Below, piece after piece: positions 35,426 to 64,000 of a stretch of 64,000 nucleotides of DNA. Origin of the DNA: Uloborus plumipes (taxonomy: Eukaryota > Arthropoda > Arachnida > Araneae > Uloboridae); the NCBI GenBank assembly GCA_038373865.1, contig JAXGGA010002846.1:1-64000 (forward strand), written 5' to 3'. The position numbers and the translations under genes were made by a program. Numbering within the stretch: position 1 is the stretch's first letter; each line of letters opens with the position of its first letter. The notes under the pieces were generated by a model. The model was given only the letters and a program-made list of their open reading frames with translations, was not told the DNA's origin and did no database searches.

Positions 35426-38260
35426 TATTATTCATTTATATTTTTAAATATTATTTATTTATTTTTTAAATATTATATATTTTTTTAATTGTAAATATTT
35501 TTTACATATTATTAATTTTTTTAAAGTACTAATTATGTGCAGAATAGAATTGCTTTATTTCCCTTCCAGACATTCCAAGCGCACACACAGGCACACAAAT
35601 TAAATAAATAAATAAATAGTAAAGAAATAAAAGGAATAATTTAAGTAAAAAAAATTAATTAATTAATAAATTAAATTTAAAAAAAACAGTCAAGAATTTA
35701 AATTAAAAAAATAGTAATAAATAATTTAAATAAATAAACGTATTAGTTTTAAAAAAATCCCCCCCCCCCCATTTTGATGGCTCAGCTTGCGCCATAATCC
35801 CCCCCCTGTGGGCACCCCTGAATGAAATGAAACTTTAACTGGTGTTAAAGAACTGCTGAAAAATAAATAAATGTTAAAAATAAGATAAGTAATTATTGTA
35901 AAAGTTGTACCTAAGCAGTATACATTGCTGAACTATCATACAAAGCTGCAAAAAATTATCACTCACCTAAAGACTTCGCAAATGACATAACTATTATGTT
36001 TATTTATTTATTTATTGAGCAATGACGGTCAGGATCGCCAAATAGCATTTGCTCCTTTTTCAGATTGAATCCTGAGACTATCTGAAGTCGAGCACCATTG
36101 TCCACTGGCCCTTGCTGCACATAGTTCAGGTCCTTGACCTGTGCTTCTCCTGGTGGTGGCTCTCATGTCTTGCATACACACACACCAGCGTACACACACA
36201 CACACAGAGACAGATATGTCTGCTTACTTAGTTTTTCACAGCACTAATGGACAAAGGTTCAACTTGATTTAATTCATATTGTACAGCAAAAAGGCAACCA
36301 GCTTGTCAGAGGTCGACTGTAAAATATTTAAAAAATTAAATGCCTTCATATACATATTAGTGATAGAATTAAAATAAATCTAGGTATGCTAGGTGTATTA
36401 AGTATTAAAATAAAGGTATGATTTATTTCACATGGAACTTAATGTCTTTAGTAGAAAACTGTTGCAGACTATATACCCTGTGTAACCAGAGGAGGCTGCC
36501 GGAAGTGAAATTTCCCTTGATGGTTGTCATAGTTACGGTGCTATGGACATTTCTTCCACTTAGCTTTAGTAACAATGGTTAAATGCAAACAATTAAAAGT
36601 TTTGTGCGTAAATTATTATTCAATCAACGTTAATATAATACTTTTTGAAATATTTACATAACGGATACTCATGATGGCAGGCCTTGCTAAAAGAAACTAT
36701 TTAGTACTAGATTCGATAGAAAACGTTTAGAAATAACTGAGATACGAGGACATAAGTAAAAGTGTAAGCCTAATTCGATAAACATAAAATAAATGAAATG
36801 CCTCAACAGCAGTGCGTAAAAAAAGAGCGGAACTGTTGTCTTTCGTGCGGTTTCCATGGAGACGAAATTTCTAAAATTGATATGCCTCTTTTAAAGTAAC
36901 CGAGTATAGTATTCTGAAGTTACTTTAAAAACTTGATCAGAACTTTAAAACTATTTATTATACTTTCACAAAACTCGACATTGTAGGGCTAAATTTCTAA
37001 AAATCAAAATCTCTAGTCAATGTTTCAACTGGATGTTGTTTCACATCAGTCCATTTATAGACATATAAACGATGCTTCAGTCTGTTTGTCAATCATTCTT
37101 CTATGTTACTCTCAAAATGGACCATTTAAAATTGTAATTTCTATAACTTTGAGTTTAACCGCTTGCCTGATTATCCAGAGTTATCTCTGGCTCGTATAAG
37201 TTGCAGGTAATAATTATCCCGAGAAAACTCGGGTGAAGCTAATTGATTTTACGCGTATAAATAATTAAAAATTCAACTTGAAACCTATATATTTTATTTG
37301 TATTGCTTCATTTTCTTGTATTTCAAAATTAAATTAAAAAAAAAAATTTGTTTCGTTTTTTTTGCAATTTTTTCCAAAAAAAATTCGCAAGGGAAGTGGT
37401 TAAAGTTAAATTTTACTTTATGAATATTTGAGAAAAACTGATGTTAAATCAAGCACAAGGTAGCAAAACTTTGAATTTCGTTTGTAACTCATTTCTCCTT
37501 TGACATGGAGAAATTCCAGATAAATTTTTAAAAATTTTTTATCAGAGTGTGAAAACACCTTTAGTTTAGAACAACTTTGATGTGCTAAATTTCATGGCTA
37601 TAGCAGGGGTGATAGTGACTCAACATTAAAAACCCTGAAAATGAAAGGTGAAATGTAATGAAGCCTAAAATTTTTCTAATGCTCTATGTTTTATTTGCAG
37701 GGATGCAGTTAATGTAGAGAAGGATAGCGCAGATTGCATCATAGAAATTTTTGGAGGGATGTTTTTGAACAGGTCTTTTTTTTAATTGGAGGGGCATTCA
37801 AGTTATTTGTAAATGTTAATGGAATCAACATAAAATAGCAAATAGGAAGATAAATATTTCATACTCATTTAACTTGTTTAAGAAAATCAGGACTTCAAGC
37901 CTCAAGAATGTAAAAGGAAACTATTTAAGAATTGAAATTTTTGTCATGTAAAAGAACGTAACCTAGATAGTGAAAAAAAAATTCTACCTTATACAAAAAT
38001 GAACATGTGTAATGTTCAGTTTGTTTTCTCGCTAAGGAGGAAAGGGCGAAAATGAACAAAAGTCAAATCATGGAAAAGCATTGTGTGAAACCCTGAATAC
38101 TTATTCGGAAAACCCTGAAATCAGGGGTAGCCCCTGAAGACTACCACCACTGCTATAGTTAAAAGAGTTAGTGCAGTCATTCTGTACTCACACAGTGAAT
38201 ATTTTGAACATGGAAACAACTATTCTGCAAGAATATACATGAAAATGCCGACATAACTTT
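35426..38260. other. no gene seen downstream of CSN5
   Basis: Very AT-rich low-complexity DNA to 35755, a C11 run (35760-35770), an ATTT microsatellite at 36001 and a CA-rich stretch near 36175-36205. No exon of a further gene could be supported. Confidence 0.45.
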
Positions 38261-38261
38261 T

Positions 38262-38267
38262 TTTATT
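38262..38267 (-). promoter_or_regulatory. CSN5 poly(A) signal AATAAA
   Basis: AATAAA on the minus strand lies 72 bases past the CSN5 stop codon, a normal distance for a short 3' UTR. Confidence 0.6.
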
Positions 38268-38338
38268 GAATAAAAAGCAATGAGTGAGATATACAAAATA
38301 ACATTTCAAGTGAAGGAATTAATATCAATAGCGTCCAA

Positions 38339-59273
<20,935 letters not shown>

Positions 59274-59890
59274 ATTAGCACTCCATGATTGATTTATAAA
59301 ATACCTTCTGATTCACAACACAAATAAAAAGATACCAGTACAAAACTTGAATGAGTTTTGAACTTATCAAAAATGGATTCGAGCACAAAATACGAAAACA
59401 ACCGAATTCAGCTAACAGCTGCAGCTGAGCAGTGAATTGAACTCAGCTAATAAGTCTGCTGTCGATTTGATAGAGAAATAACATTTCTGTGATTAAAATC
59501 AACGAATGGTTTGCTTTAAACAAAAGTGTATTTTTTATCAAAATAAAGTAGTTGTTTTTTCAAGTTTAAAAGGATTTAAATGAAATATAAAGAAAATACA
59601 AAGGATTTCTTGTTTAACTGTGAGACACAAATCTTTTTGATGATGATGTTTTCTTTTTTCTCGCTTGTCGTTGGAGTATAAACAAAGACAGAGTGGTTTC
59701 TATGATTTTCAAGGAGAGAAACTAATTGCCAATGAAAGTTTTCTCGAAAAAATCTTTTATTGCTGTTCGCAATTAACATTCACTGTTCATCAAGTAACAA
59801 CGATCCACTCGCTGACTATCTACTTGCTTTTGACAGCTGCAATCTTTCCTTAAACGTTTCACTTAATTAAATTTGCATTTTTCAATTCGT
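59274..59890. promoter_or_regulatory. CSN5 upstream region, possible bidirectional promoter
   Basis: A 617-base interval between the CSN5 start codon (minus strand) and the ATG of a possible THAP-type exon (plus strand). It has a doubled E-box, CAGCTGCAGCTG, at 59416-59427. No repeat was recognised here, unlike most of the window. That fits a retained promoter but does not prove it. Confidence 0.3.
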
Positions 59891-59965
59891 ATGGTTGCAT
59901 GTGAAGCTTATCGTTGCCGTAGTCGTAGTATAAGGCATGAACCAGGAGTCACTTTCCATAGGTTC
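59891..59965 (+). CDS. possible first exon of a THAP-domain protein
   Basis: Twenty-five codons from an ATG read MVACEAYRCRSRSIRHEPG then VTFHRF, followed at a codon boundary by a good donor, GTAAAA. This matches the start of THAP zinc-finger domains: Cys-x4-Cys near the N-terminus, basic residues, then G-x-TFHRF. The first exon of THAP genes often ends at this place. The remaining CxxH part of the finger was not found before the LINE at 60.8 kb, so it may be further away, missing, or this may be a mobile-element or domesticated fragment. It lies head to head with CSN5. Confidence 0.45.
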
Positions 59966-60814
59966 GTAAAATTCATCCATTTATGGATGGGGGACATCGA
60001 TTTGAAGATTCCATAACATTTGTTTCGGTTTAGAATATGATTAAACAACGTCATACAGGCTCAAATTTATAAAGATCTTTTATTTATTTCGTACTAGGGA
60101 TATCCCAAATATTCGTTTGGTAGGGTAGACCAGTGCACGTTTATGCAGTTTTTTTTTTTTTTTCAATGAATTTTCTAATTTTTATGTTTCAATTAAAGAA
60201 ATTTTATACGTTATGGTCTTATATAGCAGTTAATAAAGTGGAAGTTTGTGCATTCAGTTGTTTTCCTGTTTGAGTATTTAAGTTAATTTTTTTTTTCTTC
60301 CAGTCAATGTCTGTTGCATAAACGAAACCTGGTACTTGGGACAGGTTTACGCACTTTCATTTATCGACCCAGTCTCACTTACAAAAAGGCATTTTTCATT
60401 ATTTTGACTCCTAACTCAGTTATGTTAGTCCTTTTAACATAATGTCTTATTATCTATAAAATAAAGAACATTTATTGTGGGCAGAATAGTCCATAAAATT
60501 AAAGTTGAATAGATATGAAGACATAACTATGCTTGTAACCAACTAGAAACAAATCTCTTACTTCATTAAACCTCAAATAATGATTTAAAAAACCTAACTA
60601 GCCTGAAAATACCAACAAGGTTTGATACAGTGCGGCGCAAAAAAGCTTCAAGGGCATGTTTATGCAGTAAGAGCTTATAAACATGTCCTGTCGCCTCTTG
60701 TTCGGCTTTATTTTTAACGTTCTTTTCATATCCAGAGTCCTCTCTGCTTAGGTGTCGAAAGTTCCAAAAAGGAAGGTGTAGTTTTTCACACCCATGGAAA
60801 ACTTAAGGTAACAT
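59966..60814. other. no gene seen between the THAP-like exon and LINE copy 2
   Basis: A T16 run at 60150 and AT-rich DNA. I looked for a second THAP exon (Cys-x2-His part, AVPTIF-type end) and did not find one. Confidence 0.4.
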
Positions 60815-62388
60815 ACAAATACAAATACAAATACAAATGTGACGACCAGCAACAGGCTCTGGGCCCAACTGGGCTGGTCCTAGTCAAATTATAGATCCCA
60901 ATGAAGATCAATGGCCCTCTTAAAACTATCTACTCCCTTGCTCCTTACCGCCTCTTCCGGTAAACTATTCCAAGTTCCCACTACTCTGCTAAAATAGTAA
61001 TTTTTCCAAATTTCCAGGTTAGCCTGAGATTTAAACAGCTTATAACAATGACCCCTTGTCCTGCTTTCCGTGCAAAAATGTAACCCTATAACATCTTTCA
61101 TTTTGATAAATTTAAACAACTGAATCATGTCCCCTCTGGTTCTCCTTTGCTCAAGACTATACATATTAAGCATTCTAAGTCTGGAATCATAGTCTAAATT
61201 AGAAAGTCCATTCACTAACTTTGTAGCCCTCCTTTGTACCCTTTCCAATAAATTAATATCTTTCTTAAGGTAAGGAGACCAAAACTGAACAGCATACTCT
61301 AAATGAGGTCTTACCAAACTTCTATATAAAGGCAGAAGAACCTTCTTTGATTTGTTTGAAATAGATCTATTTATAAACCCAAGCATCCTATTGACTTTGT
61401 TACTAGCTATGCTGCACTGTTGACTAAACTTGAAGTCTTGATTTATTAAGACACCTAGATCCATAACATTTTCTGCCTTACTAATGACTGAACCCTGTAA
61501 ATAATAGCTTGTATGCTTATTCCCATGACCTAAATGCAGCACTTGACATTTCCCAACATTTACTGCCATGCCCCACTTGTCTGCCCACTTAGTAATATGA
61601 TCCAAATCCTCTTGCAGCTGATTTACTTGTTCATCATTTTCTACAACCCCCATAACTTTGACATCATCAGCAAAACAATTCATGTTTCCAGAAACATTTT
61701 CATGAATATCATTCATAAAAATAATAAACAAAAGTGGACCTAAAACTGATCCTTGGGGAACCCCACTTAAAACCTCACTCCATTTAGAATGATTACCCCT
61801 TACAACTACTCTTTGTTTCCTTCCTGTCAGCCAATTCCTAACCCAAACTAAAATTTTACCTCCAATTCCTATATCAGCTAATTTACTGAGTAGTGCAACA
61901 TGCGGCACCTTATCGAAAGCTTTTTGAAAATCAATGTAAACAATATCTACACACTTTTTGTTATCTAAAGCCATGGTGACCTTGTCATAAAAATGTAATA
62001 AATTAGTAGCACACGATTTACCTTTCCTGAAACCATACTGCAAACTAGTCAACAGACTATTATTTTCTAAGAAATCCATAATCTTAATTTTAATTAAAGT
62101 TTCAAAAATTTTGCAAACCACTGAAGTAAGACTGACAGGTCTATAATTTCCTGCATTACCTCTAGACCCTTTCTTGAAGAGTGGCGTAATGTTAGCCAGT
62201 TTCCAGTCCTCTGGCACTGTCCCTGAGTTATACGAAGCATTGAAAATTTTTACAATAGTATCTACTAATTCCTCAGCACATTCAACTAGAATTTTTGGGT
62301 AAATATTATCTGGTCCCGGAGCTTTAGTTGTTTTAATTTTTTTCAAATGAAGTAAAACGTCCTCCCTAGAAAAAACAAAATCCTCAAG
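60815..62388 (-). mobile_element. CR1/Jockey-type LINE, copy 2, inverted
   Basis: This is the same LINE as at 54.3 kb, on the opposite strand. It has the same 3' UTR and a tail of ACAAAT units (60815-60839). Its match to copy 1 stops exactly where CAGTGCTCG begins (62389), which looks like the end of a hAT element rather than a natural 5' truncation. The two copies lie head-outward around CSN5 exon 1, 4.9 kb apart. Confidence 0.85.
60889..62388 (-). CDS. LINE reverse transcriptase, copy 2 (open frame)
   Basis: The frame is open over about 485 codons from an internal Met and further to the LINE edge. It differs from copy 1 at only about five residues (for example LIK for LLK, NKVNR for NKANR, KLVNGL for KLVKGL, GLHFC for GLNFC, EIWKN for EIRKN). 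All RT motifs, including FADD, are intact. Two frames this similar and both open point to very recent copies of one active family. Confidence 0.88.
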   Translation of the reverse strand, partial: LEDFVFSREDVLLHLKKIKTTKAPGPDNIYPKILVECAEELVDTIVKIFNASYNSGTVPEDWKLANITPLFKKGSRGNAGNYRPVSLTSVVCKIFETLIKIKIMDFLENNSLLTSLQYGFRKGKSCATNLLHFYDKVTMALDNKKCVDIVYIDFQKAFDKVPHVALLSKLADIGIGGKILVWVRNWLTGRKQRVVVRGNHSKWSEVLSGVPQGSVLGPLLFIIFMNDIHENVSGNMNCFADDVKVMGVVENDEQVNQLQEDLDHITKWADKWGMAVNVGKCQVLHLGHGNKHTSYYLQGSVISKAENVMDLGVLINQDFKFSQQCSIASNKVNRMLGFINRSISNKSKKVLLPLYRSLVRPHLEYAVQFWSPYLKKDINLLERVQRRATKLVNGLSNLDYDSRLRMLNMYSLEQRRTRGDMIQLFKFIKMKDVIGLHFCTESRTRGHCYKLFKSQANLEIWKNYYFSRVVGTWNSLPEEAVRSKGVDSFKRAIDLHWDL

Positions 62389-64000
62389 CAGTGCTCGAAA
62401 TTAGCGGTCGTTAGTCGTATTTTGCAACTTTAAATTTCGTTTTGACGACCGCGATTTTGAAACTAGTCGTCACTTTGACGCCTAACTTGTGCTTCCCTGT
62501 CCTTTTCCAGAAGCTCAAGGTCAGTTTTCAGAACATCAACCTCACAATAGCAGAAAAGCGTCCTGCTATAATGGCAGAATCCGCCCACAGCAGTGAGAAT
62601 GACCAGTATCTCCTCTTTCCTCCCCCCAAAGACATCACCAGCACATGCTGTGCCTTTTGTTCCTTTGCACCTGTTTCCTCTTAATCCTTTCTTCCCCACC
62701 CTCTCCTGGAAATCGCTGTTCTGCACTAGTTGATGGAGATTCACTCATCACCTCATGTCAACACAGAGCGGCAGGTGAGAGACAAAGGTTTGGCAAACAC
62801 ATACAAAACAAAAAAATCTACAACTGTTTAAGCTTTTTTGGAAGTTTAAACTGCTAAATGAAAGCCTCATCTCTCGCATATTGATATACATAATGCCTTT
62901 GACGTGTTCTGCACTGACATTTTGCAGTTTGACTTTTTTTAACGCTCAAGCTGATTTTCTTACGCAATTTTTAATTAAATCGCCGTAATCGATGTTTCTG
63001 AGATTTTTTTTTTTTTACTGTTTGAGTGCAACAATTAATGACAATTCTACGAAAAACGCTGCAGATTAATTCGTTTTTGTCCGATTTCCCATGCACGTGG
63101 GAAAAAGGCTTAGCACATTGCAGGTGTGCAGCAATCTTTTTTCATCTGTTTCTCGGTTGTACCTCTTCTGATAATTTCTTAAATCTTATGTTGTGCAAAG
63201 CCTATTCAACTAAAATACAAGGATATTTTTTTGCACCCCTTGTCTTTTAAGCCCCCCCCCACCCCCCCCCCCCCCCCACCCCCGCTCTGTAAAAAAAGTT
63301 GGAATTAAAATTGGTTCTTGTAGTCCAAAACTTCTGCTGTCATGTATAATATTATTTAATCTTTTTTATGTTGAGTATTTATTTATCCACAGTTCTATAT
63401 TTTTAGCTCAACAGTACTTGAAAATTTGTATCAGAATATGAAGAAAAATAAAAATAAAAAAACATTTTATCAAAAATCTGTTTTTACCCCTTCCCTCCAC
63501 CTCTGAATGCCATTCTGAGTGTTTCAAGTGAAAAAATATGTTAACATGTTTATTAGATTTGTAAAAAAAATAACAATTGATCCTCAAAGAATTATTTAAC
63601 ATCAAAGAAAAAAAACTACATAGTCATATAAAGCCCGAACCCAGTGTAGAAAATTTTTGAAAAAGAAGACTGCAGATAAAAGGCAAAATACAACCAAGTT
63701 TATTAGCAAAAAAAATATAATTATTCTTTTTTTTTCCTTTTTGAGAGAGAAATAGAGGGATATTTGGGGGGGGGGGTGTTTAGGGGTATTCTTTTCATTT
63801 AATTCTATTACAGTAATAGTCACATTTGCATTTGAGATCTTTAAAATTCAAATTTTCATGCTCATCATATAATTTATGTAAATCTTAACAAAATTTATGC
63901 ACCTAATCAACGTAATTTGGAAATTGCAACCAAGGAAATTATTTTGGCAACTAAGAAAAAAATATCAGGTGCCATTGGCACCTAACTGACTAATACTAAT
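62389..64000. mobile_element. possible hAT element inserted in LINE copy 2 (incomplete)
   Basis: The LINE match ends at CAGTGCTCGAAATTAG, a CAG-type hAT terminus. The eight bases before it (TCCTCAAG, 62381-62388) would be the target duplication. The other end is not in the window. The interval has short frames of unknown product on both strands (62442-62744), a poly-C run at 63248-63283 and a perfect short palindrome AGGTGCCATTGGCACCT near 63968. No known protein was recognised. Confidence 0.35.

Overview
This is eukaryotic nuclear DNA: AT-rich, with spliceosomal introns, LINEs, hAT, pogo, piggyBac-like and Transib-like elements and many foldback MITEs. The one host gene that can be read through is the COP9 signalosome catalytic subunit CSN5/JAB1 on the minus strand. 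Its protein reads as arthropod (the stretch at the exon 1/2 junction is insect-like), and the repeat style suggests a chelicerate such as a spider. That last step is inference.

Layout. (1) 1-12,414 plus 17,978-18,340: a very large inverted repeat whose left arm runs off the window edge. Both arms carry the C-terminal part of a cysteine-rich (CXC-type) mobile-element protein. The loop (4,336-8,319) holds a ~550-bp-arm palindrome and other dispersed repeats. (2) 12,415-17,972: a Transib-like element with 5-bp target duplication and RSS-like ends. It contains a hAT element (8-bp TSD), which contains a second hAT element (8-bp TSD). (3) 18-38 kb: no recognisable host gene. This stretch has foldback elements, a large hAT-like element (24,631-33,175) that splits a copy of a minisatellite-bearing repeat, two head-to-tail copies of one repeat, and a ~48-copy 19-bp minisatellite (33,535-34,457). 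(4) 38,339-59,273 (minus): CSN5, six coding exons over 21 kb. All exons except the first are clean and join in frame with GT-AG introns. The introns are filled with a dead 2.9-kb pogo element (itself hit by one hAT and two piggyBac-like MITEs), pogo-like and mariner-like MITEs, a fragment of a multicopy protein family, a 62-bp tandem array and a nearly intact CR1/Jockey-type LINE ORF. (5) 59,274-64,000: the CSN5 promoter side. A possible THAP-domain first exon points the other way, followed by a second, ~99% identical LINE copy in opposite orientation, probably cut by another hAT element.

The notable points are the insertion-riddled yet open first exon of CSN5, the RSS-like Transib termini, the exactly datable nesting of elements (TSDs and empty sites visible inside the window), a Helitron-like insertion revealed by comparing two repeat copies, and the 19-bp minisatellite seen at several stages of expansion in one repeat family. 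Identities are from memory of protein families and from the sequence; no database search was run.
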